From Elymus sibiricus (Eukaryota; Streptophyta; Magnoliopsida; Poales; Poaceae): a stretch of DNA of 64,000 bases. Below, piece by piece: positions 34,004 through 46,529 of this stretch (position 1 is the stretch's first letter; each line of letters starts with the position of its first letter). The position numbers and the translations under genes are program-made. A model generated the notes under the pieces. It was not told where the DNA came from. It worked only from the letters and a program-made list of their open reading frames with translations, and did not search any database. The stretch spans positions 193,792,037 through 193,856,036 of the forward strand of contig CM077672.1 of NCBI GenBank assembly GCA_039707655.1. Reading direction: 5' to 3'.

Positions 34004-37000
34004 TGTAGCGACCCGACCCAATACGGTCAAGTCTCTGTGTATCTGCCATCCCAAGATCATGCTGGCACACACAGTACATCAATGTATATATCAAAGTTCA
34101 ATCACACCTGCTTTATTACATTGAAATCTCATATAGAGTCTTTATTACGTAAATAATAAATTGGCTAAAGGCCAACTCACGAGATGACTACTGCAGAAGA
34201 CATAGAAGATAGCGAGTCCATCCGACTCCATAGGGCATATCGCCAAGCGTAGAACGTAGCCTCACTCCTGGTCGTAATAATCCTCTACAACATGAGACGT
34301 TGCAGCCGTGTAGGTCAGCATTTTGAATATGCTAGCAAGTCACAAGAGAGAACAGATAAATAAATAGCTATGCTATATGCAAATATGGCTGGTGGGGCTC
34401 TAAGATATAGTTTTTGGGAAAAGCTGATTTTTCCTACAACAAAGGAGTCATATGCAAATATTACTACAAAAGTTGGTTGTTAATGAGATGGTTCCGCCAA
34501 CCAATTCTCATATCCCAAATTATTAATAATAATTCCCACTCATTAATATTAATTGTGTTGAGATAGGCAGATCGTATCATCTCCGGTGCTCAAGTTGTCC
34601 GTAACCGAGTACACGGCTAATCGATTAGTTTAACACTCTGCAGAGGTTTGCGCACTTTACCTGCAAGATTCGATCCTTCCCTTTAAGTCCTCGCACTTCA
34701 GAGTGTTTGAGAACAGGACGATCGAAACATGATCTTTCAAAGAGTTTCCCTGACCACTGTCCGGTGCCCATCCACCCCTACCGTTCATCAACATCTGCTA
34801 GCACCGTCCCAGCCAGGGTCACAACTAAGGTCAACCAAGCCAGAGCCCATAATGACTTGCAATTGCACACGTAAGCTTTCCGGCCTTGAAGTATCCATCC
34901 TTCTCTTAGAGCCTGGGTGGCATTCCGTCGGGATGATCACAGGTGGATACCAGGATTCCCGGGCATAACCATGATGGATATCAGGCTGCCAGATGCTTTC
35001 CATTCCACCCAGAGGTATATTGAGTCCTTGAAGTCTTGATCATCATGCAGGTCTTGAAATTACTTAACGTCACAACACTCCTAAAATCTCACAGCCAACC
35101 CCGTCTACTAGAGCGTAGCAATTATGAGGTAACGTCCCTTCCCGGGCAATGGTAACAGGGGTATTGGGTTTTCTCCTACCTCATGATACTACCTCAAGTT
35201 CAAGCTCAATATCCTACTTGTTAGTGGTGGAAAGAAAAACTGACAATGCAATAAAACATAGGTAATACAATTCATGATCAAAGTGAACTTGCCTTGCTGA
35301 CGATCTTGAAACTGTAACGCTTCGTAGAAACAAGCCTCGCACTCCGAATAGTCTAACGAAGCAATCAAATAGCATACAGTAAGCAATCATATTCAATCAA
35401 CAATAACAACAAGTAGTTTAACATCACACAACAAAACACAAAGGAAAATCAAATGAAAAAGAATACAAAGAAAACTCCAAATCAAAGAAAAGAATCAACT
35501 TATTCAATAGCAAACCATAACTCACAAAACTGCACTAAAATAATCTACACAATTAATTAACAGAAAAAAAAATATTTTCATTAAAATAACAACAAGAATT
35601 TAACTAAAATAATTTCTAGCAAAAATAACTAAAATGCTAGCTATTTCATAACACTATATAATAGCTATGCTAAACAAAATCCTAAACAGTAGCAAACAAA
35701 AAATTAAATTCTAAAAATTAGCTACTGAAATATACTACAACACACAAAAATGGGCAAAAAGAAATAATTAAAATTAAATAAAAATCACTAAGTTATAATC
35801 AAAACAAAACTATATAGAAAACAGTACCGTTTTCACTAAAACTCTAATTTAAAATATACAAAAATTACCCAAATTAATCCTACTGATAAACAGCTAATAT
35901 GTGACCAGTAGCAAAAGGAATTACTCAAAAATAATAATTCTAGCTCAAATATAGCCAAAATAGTGTTTGAAATAAATTTGAGGAAATTCAAATTTAAAAT
36001 TTTTCAAACATAGTCAAACTTAGCATCTAAAGAAACTTCACAAAATTCTAAGCCTAATGCAAAGAGAATAAATTAAAAACATTCAATATTCTAGGAGATA
36101 TTGAATTTTTAAAACATAAACTAATACTGAGAATAAAACAGAAACTAAAAAAACAGAACTCTACGCGTCGGCTAAGGGCCACGTGGCGCCCTGTGGTTGG
36201 TCGAAGGGGTGTGTGCGCGGGCGCGTGCGAGCGGATGGCCGATCCGAAACAGAAAATGCTGGCGTTTTAGTAAAAAGAGCGGATCAAGCGGCGGCCGTTG
36301 GATCAAGATCTAGCGGTGGAGGGGGGTCCGACGTGAAGAAAAGAGGCGAGCGGCCGACGCTTACAGTGGATGTCAACGGCGGCGGCGGTGGCGGCACGGC
36401 GAGGTCGGGGACGGTGCTCCGAGCGTCGGAGAGCTCGGGGTAGTCATCAAGTCGAGGCAGGGGAGCGAGGGGGTTCTCGGGGTGGCCTCGGGGAGGGGTG
36501 TGGTGGTCGGAATAGCTCGGTGGGGCAGCAATGGCGCGGCGGCGGCTACGGACTCCGGCGAGAAATCTTTGCGGCGGTGGTCAACGGAAGAGAGGGGGAG
36601 CAGGGGGGTTCGGCCGAGGGGAGGGAGCCCTTTATAGGAGAGCCCTCGGGCGAGCTCGATCTGCAGCGGATCCGCGGCAGGATGCGGATCGGAGGCGATC
36701 TCCGGCGAGCGGCATCGTATTGCGGCGGAGGGAAGGGTGGCCGTTGCTGGCGGGATTCAGTCGGGTGGGTCCCACCGGTCAGTGAGAGGGGAAGGCGGGA
36801 TCCAGATCGGCCGACCAGATCCTATGGGATTCGGTCGCGCGTGCAGGCGAGTTGGGCTGGCCTGGTGCGGGTGGCCTGGCCCTGTGCACAGTCCATTTTT
36901 TTCTAATTAAAATTAACAGAAAAGAAAAAGTCAAAAATAAAATAAAATACTAATATTATATAGACATATAATATATCAAAATTATCAGTAAAATAAATCA

Positions 37001-37632
37001 TATAACATGAACTATTTTTCAGAGGCAAAATAAAATATTTATAAAAATCATTTTTTTGAAAATTCAAATAAATCCAAATTTGACTTTCAAATATTTTGGC
37101 ATTTATTTTCTTCTGACTTTTTGGAGACTCATGTTACCTCCTCTCATACTTTTGATCAAAGTATTTTTGTCAGGGAAATTTTGAATATAATTCAAATGCC
37201 AATTTTGAAATGAATGTAAAGCAAAATTTAAAAATTCAAAATGCCATTTTGAAAATGGCCTTCTACTTCCCACTCTATTTACAAATATTTGAAGAAGTCA
37301 TATTATCTTCCCTCATGAAAATCCTTGAGTGGCATAAAGTCTCTGGTTTGAAAATATTTTCAAATGAAATTCAAATCATTTTCAAATCCCTTTTCATTTC
37401 TTTAAATGGAAGAAGTCATATCATCTTCACTTTAGGGTTTTGTGATAAAATGAAATTGAATTCCTGGGGATCAAAATGCAAAGTGAAAGTTTTGGGAAAG
37501 TCATTTCATTCCCTCTCATTAAACTTTCAAAAAGTATCAAATTTCACTCACTTTCAATCAATCAATCAAACAATCACTCATATTTATTTAATTAATATAA
37601 CATTCTAAATTTTAGAATTTTGGGATGTTACA
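34004..37632 (-). mobile_element. Element F: probable solo LTR, same family as E, inverted
   Basis: In element sense it starts TGTAACATCCC (complement of 37632 leftward) and ends GGGTCGCTACA (34004), a 3.6 kb LTR-like unit with no internal coding domain. The flanking pentamers, CTAAC (33999-34003) and GTAGC (37633-37637), agree at three of five positions, so the duplication is degraded or the border is slightly off. A block with ACCTCTGCAGAGTG and GTTACGGACAACTTGAGC (reverse near 34590-34650) is shared with E near 41285-41350. Plus-strand frames at 36183-36906 are composition artefacts. Confidence 0.6.
36165..36900 (-). promoter_or_regulatory. GC-rich promoter-like core of F
   Basis: A sharp GC-rich island in an AT-rich setting. 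The element-sense TATA candidate is CTATAAAGGG (complement near 36628-36637), followed by a C-rich leader and codon-like GGC/GAG runs. Its position matches the GC-rich core of E. Confidence 0.45.
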
Positions 37633-38470
37633 GTAGCCAGGACGGCCTAGCTAGCCTGCCAACCAGGCCGTGCCCACGCCCTCTCTCTCTCCCCCATCTC
37701 TCATTGAGAGTAGGGCCCAAGCGTCAGGGTCACCCCCAGCCTCCCGCAACCGTCGCCCGACCCATGCGCCCATGTTCCCGTGCATGCACGCACGCACAAT
37801 CCCACGTCCGCATGGCCACCGTGCACGCCTGCCATCGCCTCCATGTCCTATAAGAAGCCCCTACCCCGCTCTCTCTTTTGCCCCTACTTGTAGCACCAGA
37901 CGCCGTTAGGCTACTCCATCGCGAGCACGTCTTGTCCGCCACTGACCGAAACTGTAGCCGGCCAAATTCCGCCGAGGCAGCCACTGCCTTGACCCACCAC
38001 CGCCACCACTAGAACCACCACTCAACGGTGACCGTCCTGGACATCTTCCTCGAGCCTAGAACCCACGGTATCGACGACCTCGTCGGAGCCCGAACCTCAC
38101 CGCCGCCCCGCCATTGATTCCGGTGAGCTCCGCCATCCATTTGGACACGCACCTCGTCCATCGTGCTCACCATGATCTTGTGCATCTTCTTGACGCACTC
38201 ATTCATCTCCAGGCGCACGGAAACAAGCACCACAACCACACCCAAAGCCCTTCGTTGTCTGCATAACTCCGGCGAGCTCCTCGTCGTCATCTCTGTCGTC
38301 CCCGAAGCCAACCGAGGCCACCGTCATCTTCGTTGTCGTCTGCCGCATCCAACCATGCCCCTTGTGCAGCCAAGAACCCCCTGGAACACCGACAACCTCC
38401 ACACCTGAGCGTCGCGCCACCGTGCCCGTGTTTTCTGGCGACTCTCCCGTGGGATTCAAAACCCTAACCC
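37633..38470 (+). promoter_or_regulatory. GC-rich promoter-like core of E
   Basis: The TATA candidate CTATAAGAAG is at 37848-37857, followed by a pyrimidine-rich stretch and a region resembling a plant 5' UTR/first exon (CCACCGCCACCACTAG). Short ORFs on both strands cover it, but none has recognisable similarity. Confidence 0.45.
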
Positions 38471-39247
38471 CCTCTGTTTAATCTTAGCCGTTAGATCCAA
38501 ATCAGACCGCCCACATTAGATCACTTAAACGAATCAGTACGGGCCAATCAGAATGCGCCACGTGGCCAACCTTATCTGAAACCTTATCCAGAAGAAATTC
38601 GTTTAATTGAAAGGAAAATGTATGTTTGCAGAAAAGCCCCTAGAACTTAAAACCATCATAAATAATTATCCAGAGGTCCAAACTAAATGATTCTTTTTGC
38701 AAATGAAACCTTAGGAAATGTACTTTCAGAATAAATTTAGAAAAAATAAATTTGAAATTTTGAAATTTGAATTTTAAACAGAATGGTTTAAAAACCAAAT
38801 AGGGGATAACTTTTAATCTACAAATCCAAATTAGGTGATTCTTTTTGCATTTTGGAGCTAGTGAAATGTAGTTCAAATTCAATTGGAATAAAAACCAGAC
38901 TTACTTGTGACATATGAGAACATTAACTAGAATATTTTGAAAATAATTTGAACCATAGGTTGAATTAAAAGAAATTAAAAGAGTAAACGCTAATTATTTT
39001 ATAAAAGGAAATGGTAGAATAATAAATGGTTTATTCAAATTTAATAATTAATTCATAATGACCTGAAATAAATGAACTTCAAATCTAAAAATCAAAGTTA
39101 GGTTAAATAGTTTCAATAATGCAAGTCAAATCTCAAAAATTCAAATCAAGTAGCATTAATTAATAGGGTCTATTTCATTTAGGATTTCAAAAATATTAAA
39201 CTAGGTTGAACCTATTAGAATTGAACCAAGATAGCTAACCCTAGTTG
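38471..39247 (+). other. AT-rich part of E, no features
   Basis: AT-rich and without ORFs of note. It contains an inexact duplication of a stretch with AGGTGATTCTTTTTGCA near 38683-38708 and 38833-38858. Confidence 0.5.
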
Positions 39248-39252
39248 AATAT

Positions 39253-40462
39253 TGCTACTTGTGAGCTGCGTTGGGATTTTCCCCGAAGAGGACGGATGAA
39301 GCAATATAGTAGCGGATAAGTATTTCCCTGAGTAGAGAACCAAGGTTATCAAACAAATAGGAGAACCACGCAAACACCCGTCCACAATACCTGCACACAC
39401 AAGAGCAAATACTTGCACCCAACGCGGACAAGAGAGTTGTCAAACCCCTTGTACTCGTTAATTGCAAGGATCAAATCTAGTAATGGTAGATAGATAAATT
39501 GCAAAGTAAATAAATTGCAGCAAGGTATTTTTGGTTTTAGTAATATGATTAAAGTAGACCCCGGGGCCATAGTTTTCACTAGAGGCATCTCTCTCATAAG
39601 AATAGCATACGATGGGTAGACAAATTACTGTTGGGCAATTGATAGAAAAGCACATAGTTATGACATTATCCATGGCATGATCATGTATATAGACATTACT
39701 TCCATGACAAGTAGATCGAAACGATTCTGCATCTACTACTATTACTCCACCAATCGACCGACTCCTGCCTGCATCTATGGTATTAAGTTCATGACGAACA
39801 GAGCAACGCTTTAAGCAAGATGACATAATGTAGATAGAATAAAACCAATCAATATGATGAAACCCCATCGTTTTACCCTTAGTAGCAACAATAAAAATAG
39901 GTGCCTCGTTACCCCTTCTGTCACGAGGTGAGGACACCGCAAGATTGAATTTACTACTATGCACCACTTCCACTGAAGATCGATAGATCAACTTGGACAA
40001 AGAAAACCCATAGATCGGAAAGCATTACATAGCTATAACAATCATACATGATACAATACAGCAAGGACTCAATTACTTTCAATGAATAATCCGATCATAA
40101 ACCCACAATTCATCGGATCCCAACAAACACACCACACAAAAGTATTACATTAGATCGATCTCCGAAGAGAACATTGTATTGAAGATCAAAGAGAGAGAGA
40201 GATTGCCCAACAGTAATTCCCGAAGCTTCATGGGTGTCTTCTGGTCTAGGAAATTTCACCGTAAAATTTTATTGTATTTGGACTTCATTTGATATAGTTT
40301 TTCCCTTAAACAAGAAAATAGGCAAAAACAGGAACTAGCACTAGGCACTGGGTTAATAGGTTAGTTCCCAAAAATGATAGAAAATTGCATATAAAGTATG
40401 TAGAATTGATATAATAATAGCATGAAACAATCAAAAATTATAGATACGTCGGGGACGTATCA
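39253..40462 (-). mobile_element. Element G: solo LTR of the H/K gypsy family
   Basis: A reverse-oriented LTR from TGCTACTTGTGAGC (39253) to GGGGACGTATCA (40462), with exact target duplication AATAT at 39248-39252 and 40463-40467. It is 1,210 bases, about 350 shorter than the K LTR; the missing part includes the middle of the LTR near 40200-40250. No internal region is present, so it arose by LTR-LTR recombination. Confidence 0.88.
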
Positions 40463-40467
40463 AATAT

Positions 40468-42088
40468 TGTGATGAAGTCAAATACTAACTAAAACCTAAC
40501 CACGCAATGGAAAGACTAAGATGAATGAAACCAAACCCAGCAACCCAACACTTATGTTGTGTGACTTGTGCTTTTCATTCATGCAAGTTTTCCCTTCGCA
40601 TGAATTGAATGCTTATGATTGCTATGTGTTGTATCTTTTGTCAATGTTAGATTACGAGGAGTGCTATCCCTGTGACTGTGAGGAGTGCACCAGTGTCAGC
40701 AACAACCAAGGCAAGTTCCACTTTGATCATGTTACCCAGTATTTTATTTGCATTGTAGTCTTGCCATGTTAGGTGTGTGAGTTTAGGATGCTAAATTCTA
40801 TACAACCCAGTAGTTGACAACTTAGGTCCAAACTTACCCTGACCTTGTAACCATCGAGTAGATGCTTAGCTGGTATAACGTGGATTGGGAAACATCAACT
40901 ACTATTCCACCATACAACCTCATGGTTGACTACTTAACTACTACTTAATTAATGAATCGATCTGGTTGGACTGGCTTTGATTGGGTCATCAGAGTGTAGT
41001 TTTTGGTGGGGAATGCCACCCAGGTATCAAAGAGATTTGTACGAGTTCAAAGTTGAGTGGCTTCCTTGTGTAACCGCGATATAATATGGGTGCTGTCTGG
41101 ACCAAGTAAGTTGTGGGAACCCTCCTGGGTAGACTAGCAGATGTAGGTGTGTAGGTTGGATTGGGTCTGCCTTTTCTGAGAGGGCTACCACTTCCCAAAA
41201 TTCTTGTCTTGATCTACCTAGCTACTTCACAAATGAAGTTTAGTGGCATAAGGGTGTGATTGGGAATCACGGGTAAAGTACACAAACCTCTGCAGAGTGT
41301 ATAAAACTGATCATGACCAGCCGTGTCCCCGGTTACGGACAACTTGAGCAACTCATCTGAGAATTGTTAGCTTGATCCCATCACCTCTTCCACTAAAATA
41401 AATGGGTTGAACCAAAGGGGAGCGTGGAGTTGATCTCAGAGGACCGGGGTGTACCAGGGTCTTTGGAGAGAGGCTTGGGATAACCATGTGAGGCGGGAGT
41501 CCACATGCTCAAATGCATTTTGGGGCTACGACCGGGGTGTACCGAGAGTGTCCCTAGACCACGGCCGGGGTTTACCGGGAGAGTCATATTGCTATTAGAG
41601 TAGAGCACTACTAAAATAATAGGGCAAAACTATATTTTCTGCAAAGAGCCTTGAACCCCACCAACCAAAGTGTTTGTAGGTGAACAGGTTTCCAATAAAC
41701 TGTGGACTTGCCAATACGTTCCAAGTATTGACCCTAGTGGCTGCAACGTATCATGTTGCAGGTGATTACTATGAGGAGTGATTTACGTAGGGTTTCGTGC
41801 CTCCACTCGACATGCTTCCCCGTGGTGTTGATGGGCTTATCCTGACGTCTACCTTAGATTTTATTTCATTTCCGCTTGTTATGAACTTTGTTTGCTTATT
41901 GTAAGACTATGTATTGGACTAGCCTATGGCTAGAGTCTGTAAGACTATTTGCTTTCTGGGGCATGCGATGTAATAAATGATGCATTTGTGTATGATACAA
42001 CATCGTTACCATGTATGTCGACGATTCGATCCAGGGGTTGGCATAGAAACACATAGAGACCGTATGCCTGAAAAGATGGGTCATGACA
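40468..42088 (+). other. 3' part of E, homologous to F in inverse
   Basis: No coding sequence with support. It contains repeats of CGACCGGGGTGTACC / ACGGCCGGGGTTTACC near 41440-41580 and the block shared with F near 41285-41350. Confidence 0.55.
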
Positions 42089-42215
42089 CATACTCTTTCT
42101 TAGCACTCCTGAGAACAAATCTCAGGTTCCGGATCCAATCCGCATAGTTTCCACCATTTGCAGCCAACTTTTCTTTCTCTAACATAGGGGCTAAGTTGAA
42201 AACATTGCGAGCCAT
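42089..42215 (-). pseudogene. Start of copia gag of element D
   Basis: The ATG at 42213-42215 opens a frame reading MARNVFNLAPMLEKEKL and then NYADWIRNLRFVLRSA. It aligns with the start of the J gag (55033 leftward; NYADWVHNLRIILTAA). It is cut at the E insertion and continues at 33456. Sequence from 42216 to 42383 is leader DNA related to the J leader. Confidence 0.85.
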
Positions 42216-42383
42216 TGATCTACAATGGTAAACACAAGATTCACCTAGACATTGTTTATAATTAAATTACACTAGTGTTTAAACAAATTTTAGTACAAAG
42301 TGCACTCCCACTCAAATCAATATCTCTAATAATTGAAAGTGAGTGACTCAAGACTCTTATTCACAGCCATTGATGTGGACATC

Positions 42384-42770
42384 TGTAGGATCGAAAGTAT
42401 GTCTAGAGGGGGGTGATTAGACTACTTGACCAAATAAAACCTATCATTTTCCCAATTTTAGTTGTTGGTAGATTTTAGCAAGTACACCAAGTCAAGTATC
42501 ACCCTACACATGCAATTCGAAGAGTGTAGCAGCGGAAAGTAAAACATTGCACATGTAAGTAAAGGAGGGGTTTGGAGATTTCAAACGCAATGAAGACACG
42601 ATGATTTTTGGCGTGGTTCCGATAGGTGGTGCTATCGTACGTCCACGTTGATGGAGGATTCAACCCATGAAGGGGAATGATTGCGCGAGTCCATGGAGGG
42701 CTCCACCCATGAAGGGTCCACGAAGAAGCAACCTTGCCTATTCCACCATGGCTTCCATCCATGAAGGACT
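42384..42770 (-). repeat. 3' LTR of C, left part
   Basis: Begins TGTAGGATCGAAAG and shares the CTAGAGGGGGGTGA block with the A and B LTR ends. It carries CATGAAGG/CCATGGAGG units matching the B CTTCGTGG repeats. It stops at the GGACT duplication of J (42766-42770). Confidence 0.88.
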
Positions 42771-43861
42771 TGATGGGGAACGTTGCATGAAAATAAAAAA
42801 ATTCCTATGAAACACCCAAGATCTAATCTAGGAGATGCAAAGCAATGAGAGGGGAATCATCTACGTACCCTTGTAGACTGAAAGCGTTAGTGTACGTAAC
42901 GCGGTTGATGTAGTCGTACTCGTCGCGATCCAATCACGATCCAATCCGATCTAGTGCCGAACGGACGGCACCTCTGAGATTAGCACATGTTCAGCTCAAT
43001 GGCATCCTCTCCTTATTGATCCAGCAAGCGAGGGAGAGAGGGTAGATGATATCTGAACCAACACAACGGCGTGGTGGTGGTGGCAGCAGCGGAACTGCAG
43101 CAGGGCTTCGCCAAGTGTCTGCGCGAGGTGGAGGAGGTGTAACGGGAGGGAGACGTGCAAGCGTCGAAGGGTGGCTGCCACCAATGCCTCCCCACCTTTA
43201 TATAGGCGTGGAGGGGGCTGGTGGCTTGCCCTCCAAGCTCCTAGAGTCGTTGTCCAAGGGGGGAGGAAGGAAATCCCTCCTTTCCTTCTCCACCGATCGC
43301 TATCCCCTTTTTTAGTGATCTTGATCTTATCCCTTCGGGATATGATCCTATTCCTTTTAGAGGGGGATCTTGGTGAGCCTAGACCAGGGGTGTGAGGATT
43401 TACCCCACTACCCACGTCCATGTGGGTCCCCCTATGCAGGTGGGCCCCACTTCGGAACCTTCTAGAACCTTCCCGGTACAGTACCGAAGAAACCCAAACA
43501 TTTTCCGGAACCCTGAACATGACTTCCCATATATAAATCTTTACCTCCGGACCATTCCAGAGCTCCTCGTCATGTCCTAGATCTCATCCGGGACTCCGAA
43601 CTACTTTCGAACTTCACCATATGAATATCTCAATACTACCCTAGCGCTACCGAACGTTAAGTGTGCGACCCTACGGGTTCGAGAATCATGTAGACATGAC
43701 CGAGACTCCTCTCCGGTCAATAACCAATAGCGGGACCTGGATGCCCATATTGGTTCCCACATATTCAACGAAGATCTTTATCGGTTGAACCACGATGTCA
43801 AGGATTCAGTTAATGCCGTATACAATTCCCTTTGTCCGGCGATATGTTACTTGCCCGAGAT
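42771..43861 (-). repeat. 3' LTR of J, left part
   Basis: Matches 56324-57414 closely. A TATA candidate (complement of TTTATATAGG) is at 43197-43206. K interrupts the LTR after the duplicated GAGAT (43857-43861). Confidence 0.93.
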
Positions 43862-45423
43862 TGATACGTCTCCAATGTATCTATAATTTTTTATTGTTCC
43901 ATGCTGTTATAATATCAATCTTGGATGTTTTTATGATCATTTACAGCAATTATATATCATTTTTGGAGACTAACCTATTAACTTAGTGCCTAGTGCCAGT
44001 TGCTATTTCCTGCCCTGTTTTTCATTTTACAGAAAATCAATACCAAACGAAGTCCAAATGCCACGAAACTTTTTGGAGATTTTTTATTGGACAAGATAAA
44101 CACTAGAAGCTTCGGGAGGAGGCCATAAGACCCCTGTGGGGCCGACGAGCCACCAGGGCGCACCTGGGGGGCACGCACGCCCTGGTGCCTCGTGGGGCCC
44201 ACAGAGCTCCGTTTGACCTAATTCCCGCACTATAAATTCCAGAAAAATCAGAAACACTCAGGAGAGTCCACGAAATACTTTTTACGCCACCGTAAGCTTC
44301 TGTTCCAGAGAGATCCCATCTGGGGTCCTTCTCCGGTAATCTGCCGGAGGGGGAATCGATCACGGAGGGGCTCTACATCAACCTTGCTGCCTCTCCGATG
44401 ATGCGTGAGTAGTTTACCACAGACCTTCGGGTCCATAGTTAGTAGCTAGATGGCTTCTTCTCTCTTTTTGATCTTCAATACAATGTTCTCCTTGATGTTC
44501 TTGGAGATCTATCCGATGTAATCTCTTTTTGCGGTGTGTTTGTTGGGATCCGACGAATTGTGAGTTTATGATCAGATTATCCATGAAATTATTTGAGTCT
44601 TTGCTGCACCCTTTTATGCATGATTATTATAGCCTCGTATTTCTTCTCCGATCTATTGATTTGGTTTGGCCAACTAAGTTAATTTATCCTGCCATGGGAA
44701 GAGGTGCTTTGTAGTGGGTTTGATCTTGCGGTGCTCAATCCCAGTGACATAAAGGGACATGACACGTATGTATCGTTGCTACTAAGGGTAAAAAGATGGG
44801 GTTTATTCATACATGAGTTTATCTTTTCTACATCATGTCATCGTTCTTAAGGCATTACTCCGTTCTTTATCGGACTTAATACACTAGATGCATGCTGGAT
44901 AGCGGTCGATGTGTGGAGTAATAGTAGTAGATGCAGGCAGGAGTCGGTCTACTAATCTTGGACGTGATGCCTATATACATGATCATTGCTTTGGATATCG
45001 TCATGATTATTTGCTTTTCTATCAATTGCCCAACAGTAATTTGTCTACCCACCGTATGCTATTTTCTCGAGAGAAGCCTCTAGTGAAAACTATGGCCCCG
45101 GGTCTATCTAAATCATATTACTAAAACCCTAAAAATATTGCTGCCATCTTTCTTTATTTATTTTATTTTGTATTTTTGTTTCAATCTATCAATCTATCAC
45201 ATACAATTTAATCTTGCAATTTACCGCCGAGAGATTAACAACCTCTCGTTTGCGTTGGGTGCAAGGGTTTGTTGTTTGTGTGCAGGTACTGCTAACGAGG
45301 TGTTGCGTGATTCTCCTACTGGTTCGATAACCTTGGTTTCATAACTAAGGGAAATACTTATCTCTACAGTGCTGCATCATCCCTTCCTCTTCGGAGAAAT
45401 ACCAACGCAAGCTACAAGTAGCA
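43862..45423 (+). repeat. 5' LTR of element K
   Basis: Starts TGATACGTCTCC and ends AAGCTACAAGTAGCA. A TATA candidate, TATAAAT, is at 44231-44237. Confidence 0.93.
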
Positions 45424-45434
45424 GGAAGAATTTC

Positions 45435-45452
45435 TGGCGTCGTTGCCGGGGA
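45435..45452 (+). other. Primer-binding site of K (tRNA-Asp type)
   Basis: TGGCGTCGTTGCCGGGGA, eleven bases after the LTR end, has one mismatch to the complement of the plant tRNA-Asp 3' end as I recall it (TGGCGCCGTTGCCGGGG). An offset PBS is usual in this family. Confidence 0.75.
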
Positions 45453-45680
45453 GACATCATCAACATATATCAAGTACCTTTGCACAAACTCTCATCTCCT
45501 TGCATTTACTTTATTTAATTTATTTGTATTTGCCTCTCGTTTTCATCTCCCCCACTTCTAAAACATTTTTACAAAAATATTTTTCGTTTGCTTTTTCTTG
45601 TTTGCTTGTTTGCTATCTTTGCTTGTGTTGCCATGTGCCTTCTATTTGCTTGCATCTTTGCTTGCTAAAAATCTATTGAT

Positions 45681-46529
45681 ATGGATCCTCATCCACTTGC
45701 TAATCTTTTCAAAAGACCCAATTATGATGAACCAATTTCTAGTGAGTTGAGTGCACTTGATTTCCTCTATGAAGTTTTGCTTGAAAATCATGAATCAGAA
45801 ATTTGTGATGAAGTGTTGAAAGAAGAAATTTATAAAGTGATTCATGATAGCTCCTTGATTGAAAAGCATGATTGCAATAATGTTACTATAAATTCTATTA
45901 ATGTCAATTGTGTTAATAATATGCAAAACTACAAGCTTGGGGATGATGATTTTGTTATGTCCACTACTTATTGCAATGATCATGATTGGGGTGATAATGC
46001 TTCTTATGATTTATTTAAGCCTCATGACGAATATGTTATTGATAATAAAATTTGTAATACTATTAAAAGTGGGTTTGGAAGAGCATCAACTTAAAGAAAA
46101 AAGAATGCCACATATTCGGAGAGTGTTCAATCTTATGAAATTTTTGATGAGAGTGGGTTTGGAGAAGTCATAACTTTAGTTAATGCTAATCCCACTATTT
46201 CGGAAGATTGTGAAAAAATTATGCATGTGGATCATAAAGAGAGTATTGTTTATGATAGCTATATTATTGAATTTAAGTGTGATCCTACATGTAATTATTA
46301 TGAGAGAGGAAAATACGGTTGTAGAAATTTTCAAGTTACTAAATTGCCTCTCGTTATGTTGAAATCATCAATGTTTTATTCTTCTCCTTTGCATATGCTA
46401 GAAATTGCTTGTCTTGATAATTTATTCACTTATAAAATGCCTATGCATAGGAAGTATGTTAGACTTAAATGTGTTTTTCAGATGCTACATGATACTCTCT
46501 ATGTGTTTCAATTATTATCTTTCATGTGA
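45681..46529 (+). pseudogene. Uncharacterised ORF of element K, one in-frame stop
   Basis: The frame starts at ATG 45681 (MDPHPLANLFKRPNYDEP) and stays in register to a TGA at 46527-46529, interrupted only by a TAA at 46092-46094: about 280 codons in all. The first half is acidic and Asn/Asp-rich (NASYDLFKPHDEYV). The second half has a small cysteine cluster, CDPTCNYYERGKYGC, then hydrophobic LPLVMLKSSMF and MLEIACLDNLF. There is no capsid homology, CCHC knuckle, protease or RT motif. The position just after the leader is where gag should be. The related element H has a gag fragment there instead, so this is a replacement module. Function unknown. Confidence 0.55.

Larger units (their letters stand above)
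33457..42088 (+). mobile_element. Element E: probable solo LTR of a giant-LTR family, with F and G nested
   Basis: It starts TGTCACAACCC and ends GGGTCATGACA (imperfect terminal inverted repeat), flanked by exact CATAC at 33452-33456 and 42089-42093. After removing F and G about 3.78 kb remain, with no PBS, PPT, gag or pol and no internal duplication, so it fits a solo LTR. Order in element sense: AT-rich start, GC-rich core with a TATA candidate (37633-38460), AT-rich intron-like stretch (38470-39247), then 40468-42088. The last section is homologous, inverted, to F near 34560-35100. The family is not recognised. Confidence 0.7.
8276..42383 (-). mobile_element. Angela-lineage copia element D, host of the whole nest
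   Basis: Three collinear minus-strand pieces make one Ty1/copia internal region: leader plus gag start (42089-42383), gag-protease-integrase (31168-33456) and RT-RNase H (8276-9751). They are separated by A and E. Removing A (duplication GCGCC) and E (duplication CATAC) makes the protein frames continuous across both junctions. C inserted into the leader and H into the last codons of RNase H, so both LTRs of D lie outside the window or beyond these insertions. D and J share gag and pol homology but differ clearly in sequence. Confidence 0.85.

Noticed and set aside
36183..36906. Overlapping GC-rich plus-strand frames in F, possible host gene exon
   Set aside because: Low-complexity Gly/Arg/Ala composition in several frames at once and no recognisable domain; explained by a GC-rich LTR core.
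42996..43520. 174-codon minus-strand frame in J's LTR
   Set aside because: The LTR is noncoding in this family, and the matching frame in the other LTR is broken.
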